The notes beneath the pieces were generated by a model. The model was given only the letters and a program-made list of their open reading frames with translations. It had not been told where the DNA came from and did no database searches. From Myxococcus eversor (GTDB taxonomy: Bacteria > Myxococcota > Myxococcia > Myxococcales > Myxococcaceae), in the NCBI RefSeq assembly GCF_010894455.1, contig NZ_JAAIXY010000017.1, positions 62,001-126,000 of the forward strand: a stretch of DNA of 64,000 bases. Direction: 5' to 3'. Shown in pieces: positions 44,301 to 52,993 of the stretch. Numbering within the stretch: the stretch's first letter is position 1; every line of letters starts with the position of its first letter. The position numbers and the translations under genes are program-made.

Positions 44301-44435
44301 GCGACGCTCGATTCCTTCCGCCACTTCCTCCAGGGTGAACCTGGGCGAGTGAAGCGTCCGCTCCCACTGGGTGAACAGGAAGCCCGCCTCGTGGAGATGG
44401 TCCTCGAATACTTCCCATTGGAGCCTGGAAGGCAT
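41355..44435 (-). CDS. Polymorphic toxin: HEAT region, degenerate ketosynthase, AHH nuclease
   Basis: A 1026-residue protein. Residues 1 to about 330 match the TIGR02270-type HEAT-repeat proteins linked to type VI secretion (QWEVFEDHLHEAGFLFTQWERTL, ERRLLAHLDALVLGG). A linker follows, then about 455-750 a ketosynthase-like fold (GITALGMVSPIGDG, VGGVDSLVEARHAEALDALGLL, GFLPGEAAGFILLERAE) with no Cys at the active-site position and Asn where the first catalytic His is expected. The fold stops abruptly near 752. Residues about 755-1026 are Lys-rich and carry an AHH-type nuclease: YHHILPAET near 895, then NSRKNIIILP and HQGRHGKDTQY. The spike gene is 9 bases upstream and two immunity genes follow. 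The C-terminal part has lower GC, as expected of an exchanged toxin tip. Confidence 0.85.
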   Translation of the reverse strand: MPSRLQWEVFEDHLHEAGFLFTQWERTLHSPRFTLEEVAEGIERRLLAHLDALVLGGPEVARRLLHPALEQEDAETRTASALVLLATGAESDRHCVLEHFEHAENEERACFQRALELRPLPICVPRLHALLESREPRLQAAAMEVLVAWQAEPGPLLKSLLVHSSPEVRCAALKAARFTKGPIESRAVNEALAGDNGLLRDNALVTALILGVDAAWAHCRRLAASTQGQGALPRLLMGLGGDDSDLRFLLERATSPDIGPSCLWALGFSGRMEAAEKCLELLPHETLGSRAAESFCAITGLRLEQHFLSPTPGRELDDSEVEVSSPEDELPFAVPEAVRHWWETHRSRFQKNTRYLLGLPLTPAGIFESYPLVPMRRCHVLAQEIHLRSRGRIQVPSRAFSDRQRSALRDAQALDKRLNLNRPIKELSDTARPALEMPTPRRVPEAHTPTRRLTGKLGITALGMVSPIGDGVVASCAASRAGVVRISALEDVQLWDSEHHELEPARGHAIPWVTEGFSGLARLTALASQALLDLLPHTGLHAKSRCALFLAAPSDFYWQRFEEREELPSRHTSRREQLQHGLLQRIFATTPLPAPLREQALFFGEAGFVQGLQLAARQLESGAVDSCIVGGVDSLVEARHAEALDALGLLKGPDNPVGFLPGEAAGFILLERAEVALRRGARILAILDSLQGHAEPFHRLSRTPSLGRSLAKCIRDTLEPLPDHGEAPRLVIATLNGDAYRANDWGHALVQLRANKVLNHSREWYPAATFKDSSTGCLYKHKNDHKPSKQYPACAFKANGYDETKGLSVKRNLYELDTSDPRKGAWKVGPGTFRTAAERLKGLTFELQVAEGRMPKSGKRDEHQPVNPTDKKGAWDFEGQNYKQAIRPFFNEYHHILPAETVFECLDHDELVILQDEIKYNLNSRKNIIILPCIKAIAEVLGLPVHQGRHGKDTQYAKRCTAKLNDFKDLFAAIKSQGCRATKAKIATETKAELEKWQQKEYWLIVRYGRTHLGAHINDLPAAFKR

Positions 44436-44444
44436 GGGAGGCCA

Positions 44445-44915
44445 TCACTCGTCGACGGGATTCTGGCAGCACAGACACCTGGGCTCTTCCTCGGTGCCTC
44501 CCCGGGCAACGACGGGTGGCTGGATGAGCGGCACGGGTGGCGTGTTCTTGTCGTTGTGCAGCATCAGGTCGAAGGCGCGCGCGACATTCTGGCCCTCCAC
44601 CTTCACGTCGAAGGAGAAGTTGATGAACTCGGCCTTCCCCTTCGTCTTGCCGGACGCCACGCCCCCGCCAGCCGTGCCCGCCTCGTCGCCGGTGCTCGTG
44701 CTGAAGTGCGAGTCCTTCAAGCACATGGGGTTGCCTTCGACAATGACTTGCTTGCTTCCCTTCCCGGTGTCTCGGGACTCCGCGACATTGGGATAGGGAA
44801 TGGGAATCGGCCCGCCGGGACTCGGCGTCTTGCAGAGGTCTGGCATGGCGACGCTGACGCCGTCGCTGTCCTTGGTCACGACAGACATCTTGTTGACGCC
44901 CACGGTGGTGGTCAT
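44445..44915 (-). CDS. PAAR-like (DUF4150) spike protein
   Basis: A 156-residue protein from ATG 44915, with GGGAGGA upstream; a longer frame exists but lacks conserved content. It has the DUF4150 features: a first half with MPDLCKTPSPGGPIPIPYPN, then VIVEGNPMCLKDSHFSTSTGDEAGTAGGGVASG, then KAEFINFSFDVKVEGQNVARAFDLMLHN. DUF4150 proteins are PAAR-like tips that sharpen the type VI secretion spike and carry or recruit effectors. The C-terminus ends in a CLCC cluster. It is the first gene of the operon, 9 bases before the toxin gene, and is divergent from the plus-strand gene at 45141. No type VI core genes are in the window. Confidence 0.88.
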   Translation of the reverse strand: MTTTVGVNKMSVVTKDSDGVSVAMPDLCKTPSPGGPIPIPYPNVAESRDTGKGSKQVIVEGNPMCLKDSHFSTSTGDEAGTAGGGVASGKTKGKAEFINFSFDVKVEGQNVARAFDLMLHNDKNTPPVPLIQPPVVARGGTEEEPRCLCCQNPVDE

Positions 44916-45140
44916 TGCGTCCTCCCTTGCGGCGTCCCCCCGTGAGGCGCGCGGCGCATTGGAGGCGTCAGGGTAGGTCGGTGCGGGGAGGTCCAGCGCG
45001 GGGCGAGGCGGGTCTTCGTCGGCTACCGAACGACCCTCGCTCCCCACGCGCTGTTTCGAACGTCGTTCGAGTCGGGGTGACGATGCGAGGGAGTCCTGGT
45101 AGGTCCCCGTGCGCCTTCAACCGCAAGGAAGCCCCACGTC

Positions 45141-45899
45141 ATGCAGCAGTCGCTCGATCATCAGCCTGATTTCACACCGCGGGACTGGGAGCGCGCTTGG
45201 ACGACAGCGCTCTCCCGGCTCAACGAGTCCCAGCGGGAGATGCTCGCGGCGACTTCGCTGCTCCCCACTCCCGCGGAGTTCGCGAACGTCGCCGGCGAGG
45301 GCCCCGCGCAGTGGAAGGCCGAAGGGGGCAATCCCACCCTGCAGGCGGTGTGGGCGCTCGCCCTGAGAGAGCTCCATCCGGCGGAGCTGCCCACGCTGAC
45401 GCTCGACGAGGAACAGGCCTGGAACGAACCCCGGGTCATCGCCGCGAACGTCGTCCTCACGGGCCCGGTGCGGTGGCGTGCACCGCTCGTGTTCCTGGGG
45501 AGCGTCCAGTCCACGCGGCCCCTCTACGATTGTGGTCCCGACTCGTCTGTCACCATCGTCGGACGCGTCACCGCTCCGGGACTCGTCACCTCGGGCGACA
45601 TGCAGTTGCTGGGCGACGTGGACATTCCCCTCATCGAGGGGCAGGGCAACGACAACATGCTCATCGTGCTGGGCGACGTGAGCGCACGGGTCATCCACGA
45701 AGCGGACCACGCCTGCTGCTGGGCGGGGAGCGTCGTGGCCCAGTCGCATGCGTCCCTGGGCGACCTCCCCAAGGAGCAGCGCCGGAAGCTTGAGGAAGCC
45801 ATCCTCCCCGAGTTCCTGGCGGAGAGTCGGCCGCGCCTGGCCCCCGCGATGGAGGCCCTGGCCTCGGGTCAGGACGTCTTCCGGGTACGTCCCGAGTGA
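45141..45899 (+). CDS. Protein of unknown function, beta-solenoid-like core
   Basis: A 252-residue soluble protein (AAGGAAG upstream of the ATG). The N-terminal 110 residues are helical, with PRDWERAWTTALSRL and FANVAGEGPAQWKAEGG. The middle (about 90-195) is a run of short strands separated by Gly/Asp turns, such as NVVLTGPVRW, VTIVGRVTAPGLVTSGDMQLLGDVD and MLIVLGDVSARVIHEADHACCW, resembling the right-handed helical folds of polymer-forming proteins. The C-terminal 50 residues are helical. There is no signal peptide. It lies divergent from the spike/toxin operon. I do not recognise it. It might be related to the toxin locus or unrelated. Confidence 0.65.
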   Translation: MQQSLDHQPDFTPRDWERAWTTALSRLNESQREMLAATSLLPTPAEFANVAGEGPAQWKAEGGNPTLQAVWALALRELHPAELPTLTLDEEQAWNEPRVIAANVVLTGPVRWRAPLVFLGSVQSTRPLYDCGPDSSVTIVGRVTAPGLVTSGDMQLLGDVDIPLIEGQGNDNMLIVLGDVSARVIHEADHACCWAGSVVAQSHASLGDLPKEQRRKLEEAILPEFLAESRPRLAPAMEALASGQDVFRVRPE

Positions 45900-46076
45900 C
45901 GCGCACTGCGCCCGGATGCTCCGGGGCTTCGGGATAAACCCGGCACGGAGGTGCGATTCACTCGCGAATCGGGTGAATCAGGTGGGCAGGCAGGCGGGCT
46001 CGCGAACACACTGGGCGGCGAGCGCGGAATGGAGCATGAAAGCGACCCCTCTGGTCGTTCTACACTCCGCGCATCC

Positions 46077-49000
46077 ATGGCCCGCCCTGTTCGCACCCTC
46101 CACGTGTTCCCCGATGCCGGTCGGCGTCAGGCCGCCTTGCGGGCGGAGCGGAACGCTCGGGGCCTGGCGTTGGGGACGGACCTGCTCACCTGGGATGAGC
46201 TGCTGGGGGCCCTCGGCGGCGCTCGCGAGCTGAATCGCCGTCCCTGCCCGGCGGTGGGCGCGCGTGCGGTGCTGGCCTCGCTGGGCCCGTTGCTGGGGCC
46301 CACGCACTTCGGGGAGTACGTCCGGGAGCCGGCCTTCGCTCGCGCGGGGCTGGAGGTGGTGCTGGACCTCAAGGCGGGGCGCCTGTCTCCGCGCGAGCTG
46401 CAGGACGCGGTGGAGGTCCTCCCGCCCGAACGGCAGAAGCACGTGCGGGTGCTCGCCCGGCTGTACCACCTGTATGAGCAGAAGCTCGCCGAGCTGGGGC
46501 TCGCGGACCGCGAGGACGTGCTCCGAGGCTCACGCGAGGCACTGGGGCGCGGCGAGTGGCCCGCGAGCTGGGATGGCGTGGGCACGCTCGTCCTGCACGG
46601 CGTCTACGACGTGCGGCCCTCGGGCCTGGAGCTGTTGCTGGCGCTGGCCGCCGCGTGTGAGTCGCGGCGCGTGACGCTGCGGGTGGAGACGCCGGTGGGT
46701 GGCTCGCCGGTGGCGGACGCGGCGCTGGCCTCGCTGTTCCGGGCGTTCGAGAACCGTGGCGAGACGATGCCGCATGTGGACCTCTTCAAGGCGGACGTCA
46801 CCTTCGAGGCCCGGCCCTTCATCGACCTGGGGCGCTTCGCCTTCTCGCCGCGCGCGCCGCGTGACGTGTTGAAGGACGCGAAGCTCCATCCGCGCGTGTG
46901 GAGCGCGGCCACGGCACGGGACGAGGCGCGGCTGGTGGCGCGGGACGTGCGCAGGCTCATCGCCGATGGCGCGTCACCCGCGGACATCGCCATCGCCTAC
47001 CGCGAGCTGGGTCCGGAGGCCGGGTGGCTCGCGGAGTCGCTCGGAGAGCTGGGCGTGCCGGTGCGCCTGCCCTGGGGCGAGCCGCTCGCGCTGGCGGGGC
47101 CGGTGCGACTGGCGCTGGATCTGCCGCTCCTGGTGGAGGATGGCTTCCCGGCCGAGCGCGTCGCGGAGCTCGTCGGCAGTCGCTACGCCCCGACGTTGTC
47201 GCGCGGAGGCCCGGAGGCTCCCGCGAGCCTCTTCGCGCTCGCGGCCGTGCGCGATGACCGGTTGGGTGCCTTGCGCGGACGCGGTGCCTACGACGTTCGC
47301 CTGGATGGACTCGCGCGTCGACTCCAGGCGTTGCAGAGCGCGCAGAAGAAGGACGCAACCGCGCGCATCCACGCCGTGCGCCTGCTGCGCGAGCGCTGCC
47401 AGTTGTTGGTGGATTACTGCCGACGCATCCCCGAGAAGGGCACCGTCGCGGAGCTGCTGGCCACGTGGTGGTACGTAGTGGAGCGGCTGGGGTTGATGGA
47501 CTCCGAGGGTGTGCTGGAGGCTCGTGAGGAAGGCGGGCTCGCGGCGCGCGCGCTGGATGCACGTGCCCGCGACGAGGCCGCGCGCGAGGCGCTCCGGCAG
47601 CGCGTCCAGGGGCTGCTGCGGACGATGAAGGCGGTGGGAGGCGGTCCGGTGCTGCGCCGTCGCACCTTCGGCCGCTGGCTGCGCGATGCGATGGCGGACG
47701 CGCACCTGCCCGCGCGGGGACCTCGCGGCGCCGCGGTGGAGGTGCTGGAGGCCGCCGGAGTCCCGGGGCGCTCGTTCCGGCACCTCTTCATCGCGGGGCT
47801 CACCGAGGGACGCTTCCCCGGACGCAACGCGCCCTCTCCGCTGCTCGGGGACGCGGAGCGGTCCGCGCTCAACCAGCACCTGGGGCGGGATGTGTTCCGG
47901 CTCACGGGCGGCGAGTTCGAGGAGCGCGCGCAGTGGCGGCTCACCGAGGACCGGCTGCTGTTCGCCAGCGCGCTCGCGGCGGCGGAGGAGACGCTGAGCC
48001 TGTCGTTCTCGATGGAGGGCTCGGGGGGGCAGGAGCAGGTGCCGTCCTCGTTCCTGGAGGAGGTGCGTCGGCTCACCGCGCTGACGTGGCAGCCGCGCTC
48101 GTTGCCGCCCATCCCTTCGCTCGACGAGGTGTTGTCCGAGTCCGAGCTGCGTCGCTGTGTCGCGCTGGAGGCCCTGTCGCCTCCCAAGCTGCGCATCACC
48201 GAGCCGGACGCCGCGGCGTCGCTGCTCAAGAATCACTTCGACAAGGAGGCCTGGTACTCGGGCGCCCGCGAGTTGTCGCTGGTGGAGGTGGAGCGGCTGT
48301 ACTTCTTCGGCGACCTGAACAAGCAGCCGGGAAACTACACGGGCTCGGTGGACAGGAACACGCTGCGCGCGTCGTTGCGCGAGGCCTTCCGTTTCGACCT
48401 CACGCGGCCGTTGTCCGCGTCCGCGCTCGCGCGCTTCGGCAACTGTGGCTTCCAGGGCTTCCTCACGTACGGACTGAAGGTGCCCGAGCCGGACCGCCCG
48501 GGCGAGGAGTTCGACGCGCGAGGGCGTGGCACCTTCTGGCACCGCGTGGTCGAGGAGGTGTTCCAGGCACTCAAGGAGCACCAGCTCCTGGGCAAGGCCC
48601 CGGAGGATGTGCCGGACGAGGTGCTCGACACGGCGCTCCAGTCCGCGGTGGCGCACTTCGAGAGGTTCCACCACGTGGGGCACCCCGCGCTGTGGAAGCT
48701 GGCGCACGAGAAGGCGCGGGCGATGGCCCGTCGCATCCTGGTGGACGAGAGCCGGGGACTCCCGTTCGAGCGGATGGTGCCGGAGGGCTTCGAACTCAAG
48801 TTCGGTCCCGCTGCCCAGGATGACCGCTGGCGCAGCGTCATCCTCCCCATTGAAGGGGACGCCATCGTCTTCGAGGGGACCATCGACCGGCTCGACGTCT
48901 CGGGCTCCGAGGTGGGCGTCATCGACTACAAGTCCGGGAGCCTGGACAAGAGCGACTTGAAGAAGAAGCTGCTCACGTCGGACTTCCAGTTGCCGCTGTA

Positions 49001-49313
49001 TCTCTTCGCGGCCCGGGAGAGCGGGCATGCGACGGCGAGCCAGGCCGCGTGGTTCTCGCTGCGCACCGGCAACACCATCCTCTTGTCGGATGTCGTCCCC
49101 GCGCAGGAATTGGAGGAGTTGCTCTCGACGGACCCAGAGGTGCGGGCGATGGTCGCGGCGAAGGAGGGGCGCAACCTGCCCAACGCGGTGGAGTCGCTGG
49201 TGAAGACGCTGCGCGCGGGCCAGTTCGCCGCGCGGCCCCAGGACTGCGGCTCGTGTGGTTTCCGCGCAGTGTGCCGCATCACGGATCGCCAGATGGCGGA
49301 GGAGGGTGGATGA
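46077..49313 (+). CDS. addB: AddB-type nuclease subunit of a recombination helicase-nuclease
   Basis: A 1078-residue protein; I take ATG 46077 since the frame upstream to 45951 is not conserved-looking. It resembles AddB/RecC-like proteins: a helicase-like body without a Walker A motif and a C-terminal RecB-family nuclease with VIDYKSG (Asp950), preceded by a FEGTIDRLDV acidic residue and followed by QLPLYLFA. Four cysteines suited to a [4Fe-4S] staple are visible: Cys790 (FGNCGFQGF) and Cys1057, 1060 and 1066 in CGSCGFRAVC. Its stop overlaps the AddA start (ATGA). AddAB processes double-strand ends for RecA; this subunit would cut one strand. The nuclease site looks intact. Confidence 0.86.
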   Translation: MARPVRTLHVFPDAGRRQAALRAERNARGLALGTDLLTWDELLGALGGARELNRRPCPAVGARAVLASLGPLLGPTHFGEYVREPAFARAGLEVVLDLKAGRLSPRELQDAVEVLPPERQKHVRVLARLYHLYEQKLAELGLADREDVLRGSREALGRGEWPASWDGVGTLVLHGVYDVRPSGLELLLALAAACESRRVTLRVETPVGGSPVADAALASLFRAFENRGETMPHVDLFKADVTFEARPFIDLGRFAFSPRAPRDVLKDAKLHPRVWSAATARDEARLVARDVRRLIADGASPADIAIAYRELGPEAGWLAESLGELGVPVRLPWGEPLALAGPVRLALDLPLLVEDGFPAERVAELVGSRYAPTLSRGGPEAPASLFALAAVRDDRLGALRGRGAYDVRLDGLARRLQALQSAQKKDATARIHAVRLLRERCQLLVDYCRRIPEKGTVAELLATWWYVVERLGLMDSEGVLEAREEGGLAARALDARARDEAAREALRQRVQGLLRTMKAVGGGPVLRRRTFGRWLRDAMADAHLPARGPRGAAVEVLEAAGVPGRSFRHLFIAGLTEGRFPGRNAPSPLLGDAERSALNQHLGRDVFRLTGGEFEERAQWRLTEDRLLFASALAAAEETLSLSFSMEGSGGQEQVPSSFLEEVRRLTALTWQPRSLPPIPSLDEVLSESELRRCVALEALSPPKLRITEPDAAASLLKNHFDKEAWYSGARELSLVEVERLYFFGDLNKQPGNYTGSVDRNTLRASLREAFRFDLTRPLSASALARFGNCGFQGFLTYGLKVPEPDRPGEEFDARGRGTFWHRVVEEVFQALKEHQLLGKAPEDVPDEVLDTALQSAVAHFERFHHVGHPALWKLAHEKARAMARRILVDESRGLPFERMVPEGFELKFGPAAQDDRWRSVILPIEGDAIVFEGTIDRLDVSGSEVGVIDYKSGSLDKSDLKKKLLTSDFQLPLYLFAARESGHATASQAAWFSLRTGNTILLSDVVPAQELEELLSTDPEVRAMVAAKEGRNLPNAVESLVKTLRAGQFAARPQDCGSCGFRAVCRITDRQMAEEGG

Positions 49314-52300
49314 GCGCGGAGCCCACCCTGCTCGCGTTGGAGCGCAACCTCGCGTTGATGGCGGGTGCTGGCGCGGGCAAGACGTACAGCCTGGTGACGA
49401 TGACGCTGCACCTGTTGGCCGGTGCGCGCGAGGCGAGCGCTCCGATTCGTCCCGCGCGGCTGTGCATGTTGACCTTCACGGACAAGGCCGCGGCGGAGAT
49501 GCGCTCCCGTGTGCGTCAGCGTCTGGATGGGCTGGCCCAGGGCGACGTCCCATCGGACGAGGAAAAGGATCTGCGCGCGTCGCTCGAACGGCTGGGCCGG
49601 CCCTTCCCGTTGCCCGAGGCGTGGCGGCAGCTGCGCGAGGAGCTGGGCTCGGCCACGGTGGGCACGTTCCACTCGCTCTGCGGCCAGCTGCTTCGGCGGG
49701 CCCCTCCGGCGGTGGGCATCGACCCGAGCTTCGACGTGCTGGACGAGTTGGAGGCTTCCAGTCTCGTGCGGGACGTGGTCGAGCGCGTGGTGCTGGACGC
49801 GCTGGAGGCGGGTGACGCGCAGGTGCGCGAGCTGTGTCAGGAGCTGGGCTTCTCCGACTCGGGCTTCTCCGATGGTTTGGTGGCCGCGTTGGTGTCCGTC
49901 TACGGCAAGCTGCGTGAGGAGGGGCTGAAGGCGGCCTTCGCGCCTGTCGGCGACGCGGCCGAGGCTCACGCGGAGTTCGATGACGCGGTGAACGAGTGCC
50001 TGCGGCTGTGCGCGGACGCACGCGCGCTGGATGCGAAGGGCGAGTGGGGACAGTTGGTGGGCGCGCTGGAGAAGGCACTCCATGGGCTGACGGCGGAGAA
50101 CTTCCAGAAGGGTGACCGTTACCCCTGGCTGCGCGCCTGCTTCGCGACGGACACCCGCAACATCTCGAAGCTCAGCAAGGGCGCCGCCACCCCCGTGAGG
50201 GAGCTTTACTGGCGCATCTACAAGCGCAAGAGCAAGGGCAGCGAGCCGGTGCGCATGCTGGTGGATGCCTGGGCCGCGTGGCATACCGCACCCTTCGAGG
50301 CCACGTTCCGCGACCTGCTGGGCCGCGTGGAGACCCGGCACGACGCGGAGTTCTCCCGTCGCAACGTCTTCGACTTCACGTCGCTCCTGGTGAAGGCCAG
50401 AGACCTGCTGCGAGATCATCCCGAGTTCCGCCGACAGGCGCAGGAGCGCGTGGGCGCGCTGATGGTGGACGAGTTCCAGGATACCAATCGCCTCCAGTTG
50501 GAGCTGGTGTTGTTGCTCGCGGAGCGGCGCGAGGAAGGTCCGCGCGAGCTGGCGCCGGACGTGGACCTGGTGTCCGCGCTGCCGCTGGAGCCCGCGTTCC
50601 TCTGCGCGGTGGGAGACCGCAAGCAGTCCATCTACGAGTTCCGTGGCGCGGATGTCTCCGTGTTCACCGTGCTCGCGCGGAAGATTGTCGACGAGGGTGG
50701 CACGCGAGGCTTCCTCCAGGACAACTACCGCTCGGTGCCGGGGCTCCTGTCCTTCTTCAATCACGCCTTCGCCGGGGTGATGGTGGCGGCGGACTCCCAG
50801 GCGCCGCGTCCGTTCGAGGTCATCTACGTCCCCGAGGAGGACGACCTGTCTCCGAAGCGTGACTCGCTCTCCGAGTCACCCGCGGTGGAGCGGCTCCACC
50901 TGGAGGAGCAGGAGACCGCGGGCGACTTGCGCTGGTTGGATGCGGACTGCGTGGCGCGACGGCTGCGCATCCTGCTCGCGCCGGGCGCGGCGCCCACCGT
51001 GGAACGCGAGGATGGCGAAGGAGCACGGCCCGCGCGCGGTGGTGACGTGGCCATGCTGTTCCGGACCTTCACGCACCTGGACATCTATCGCCAGGCGCTC
51101 ATCCGGCACCACGTGCCGCACCGGGTGCTGCGCGGGCGCGGCTTCTACGGCGCGCAGGAGGTGCTGGACCTGGCCTCGCTGTTGGCGCTGCTCGCGGACT
51201 CGGAGGACGCGCTCGCCTTCGCGGCCGTGCTGCGCTCACCACTGGTGGGATTGACCGACGCGTCGCTGTTCCATCTCGCCGGAGAGCAGCCGCTGTCACT
51301 CGCGTCCGCGCGCTTGACGGATGAGACGGTGCTGACGGAGCTGTCGGAGCGCGAGCGGGTGCGCCTGGCGGGGTTCCTGGCGGCGTTGCCGGTGTTGCGT
51401 CGCGAGCGGGACCGGCTGGGCGTGAGGGAGCTGCTGCTCGCGGCGCTGGACATGACGGGGTATCGCGAGGCGCTGGCGGGCTCTCCCTACGCGGAGCAGG
51501 CGAGCGCCAACGTGGAGAAGCTGTTGTCGCTGGCGTCGCGGCGGGACGAGCGTGGCACGGGCGGCTGCGTGGCCTTCGCGCGCGAGCTGCGCATGCTGGC
51601 CGAGTCCAAGCCCAACGAGGCGCAGGCGGACCTGCTGGACGCGGGAGACCCTCGCGCGGTGCAGTTGCTCACCATCCATCGCGCCAAGGGGCTGGAGTGG
51701 CCCATCGTCGTGGTGCCGGCCATGGGCAGCAAGCGTCGGGGCACCTCGGCGCGCGCGCACTTCGAGCGCTCGCACGGCATCGCCCTCAAGCCGTGGGTCC
51801 CCGACTCGGTGGAGGAATACACCTCCAACCGCTTCGAGGCGGTGCGTCAGGAAATCAAGGCGCGTGAGGACGCCGAGTATCGCCGCCTGCTCTACGTGGC
51901 CCTCACACGCGCGCGCGACCTGCTGGTCCTCTCCGGCGGTGCTGAGCCTCGGTCGAGCAAGGAATCGTGGTGGCATCTCGTCGATGCCCGGCTGGAGGAT
52001 GTCGCCACGCGCGAGTTGGTGGACGACGTGGACGTGGATGAGCTGCCGCCTCCTCCCGACCCGGCGCCTCCCGGGCCGGAGGCGCTCGTGCTCGCGAAGT
52101 CCCGCGTGGAGGCCGCGCTCTTGCGCGTGCGGGGTGGACTGCTTGAGCTGGGTGAGTCGCCCGCGGGAGTCTCCGCTCCGGTGAGCGCGGTGCAGGACTT
52201 CCTCGCCTGTCCGCGCCGCTTCCACTACCTGCACCGGCTGGGTCTTCGCGGCGCGCCCTGGCCGTGGGAGGTGCCCGTGCGAGAGGAGCCGCTCCTCGTC

Positions 52301-52981
52301 GACCCGGAAGGTTGGCTGCCAGCGAAGAGTCCCACGGAGTTGGTGCGCGAGTTGCTGCGCGGAGTGGACCTGCGGCTCGCGTCGGCGCGTGACGTGGATG
52401 CGAGCGAGCGCCGGGCCCATCTGGAGACCCTGCTTCGCGAGGCGGGCGCGCTGCCGGACGAGGAGGGCATGGAAGACGTCCTGGGCACGGTGGAGCGCTT
52501 CCTCGTCACGGACTTCGCTCGCTTGCTCGCGGAGTCGCCGTCGCGCGCGGTGCACCGGAACCTGGCCTTCTCGTTGGTGCTGGAGGACGGCGTCTGCCTG
52601 GAGGGCGTGGTGGATGTCCTGTGGGAGTCGCCACGGGGCGAGGCCGTGGTGTTGGCCTACAAGTCAGGTGGGCGACATCCGCTGGGGGCCACGGCGTACA
52701 CGCATGAGCTGGCGGCGCTGGCGTTGGCGGCTCGACGGATGGTGCGGGGGGGTGTCCCCGTCCGTGTGGGCGTCGTCTTCCTGGGCGAGGCCCGTCCGGA
52801 GCCCGAGTGGAGCATGGGTGGGGCAGGGGAGGAGGAGGCGGCCGGGCGGCTCGCGGGCGCGGCGCGTGCACTGGCCCGGGGGGAGGTCCGAGGGACCTGG
52901 GCGGGACGAGAGGTGGCGACCTGCCAGGCCCTGCATTGTGGCTTCTCGGAACACTGTCACCCGGCCCCTTCCGCGTGCTAA
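49310..52981 (+). CDS. addA: AddA-type UvrD-family helicase with degenerate nuclease domain
   Basis: A 1223-residue protein, ATG overlapping the AddB stop. Superfamily 1A helicase motifs are all present: GAGAGKTYS with Lys24, LTFTDKAAAEM, GTFHS, VDEFQDT (Asp387), GDRKQSIYEFRGAD, LLTIHRAKGLEW and RLLYVALTRARDLLVL. The C-terminal RecB-like nuclease begins with VQDFLACPRRFHYLHRLG. Its key motif, normally DYKT/DYKS, reads LAYKSGG here, so the metal-binding Asp is Ala1116. The later Q-x-x-x-Y is also not obvious (THELAALALA). The nuclease part is probably inactive while the helicase is complete. Twelve bases separate it from purA. Confidence 0.88.
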   Translation: MSAEPTLLALERNLALMAGAGAGKTYSLVTMTLHLLAGAREASAPIRPARLCMLTFTDKAAAEMRSRVRQRLDGLAQGDVPSDEEKDLRASLERLGRPFPLPEAWRQLREELGSATVGTFHSLCGQLLRRAPPAVGIDPSFDVLDELEASSLVRDVVERVVLDALEAGDAQVRELCQELGFSDSGFSDGLVAALVSVYGKLREEGLKAAFAPVGDAAEAHAEFDDAVNECLRLCADARALDAKGEWGQLVGALEKALHGLTAENFQKGDRYPWLRACFATDTRNISKLSKGAATPVRELYWRIYKRKSKGSEPVRMLVDAWAAWHTAPFEATFRDLLGRVETRHDAEFSRRNVFDFTSLLVKARDLLRDHPEFRRQAQERVGALMVDEFQDTNRLQLELVLLLAERREEGPRELAPDVDLVSALPLEPAFLCAVGDRKQSIYEFRGADVSVFTVLARKIVDEGGTRGFLQDNYRSVPGLLSFFNHAFAGVMVAADSQAPRPFEVIYVPEEDDLSPKRDSLSESPAVERLHLEEQETAGDLRWLDADCVARRLRILLAPGAAPTVEREDGEGARPARGGDVAMLFRTFTHLDIYRQALIRHHVPHRVLRGRGFYGAQEVLDLASLLALLADSEDALAFAAVLRSPLVGLTDASLFHLAGEQPLSLASARLTDETVLTELSERERVRLAGFLAALPVLRRERDRLGVRELLLAALDMTGYREALAGSPYAEQASANVEKLLSLASRRDERGTGGCVAFARELRMLAESKPNEAQADLLDAGDPRAVQLLTIHRAKGLEWPIVVVPAMGSKRRGTSARAHFERSHGIALKPWVPDSVEEYTSNRFEAVRQEIKAREDAEYRRLLYVALTRARDLLVLSGGAEPRSSKESWWHLVDARLEDVATRELVDDVDVDELPPPPDPAPPGPEALVLAKSRVEAALLRVRGGLLELGESPAGVSAPVSAVQDFLACPRRFHYLHRLGLRGAPWPWEVPVREEPLLVDPEGWLPAKSPTELVRELLRGVDLRLASARDVDASERRAHLETLLREAGALPDEEGMEDVLGTVERFLVTDFARLLAESPSRAVHRNLAFSLVLEDGVCLEGVVDVLWESPRGEAVVLAYKSGGRHPLGATAYTHELAALALAARRMVRGGVPVRVGVVFLGEARPEPEWSMGGAGEEEAAGRLAGAARALARGEVRGTWAGREVATCQALHCGFSEHCHPAPSAC

Positions 52982-52993
52982 GCGGCGGGCACC

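Noticed and set aside
41355..44435. Reading the ketosynthase-like part as a polyketide or fatty-acid synthase gene
   Set aside because: No catalytic Cys, no other synthase domains, no biosynthetic neighbours, and it is fused to a nuclease beside spike and immunity genes.
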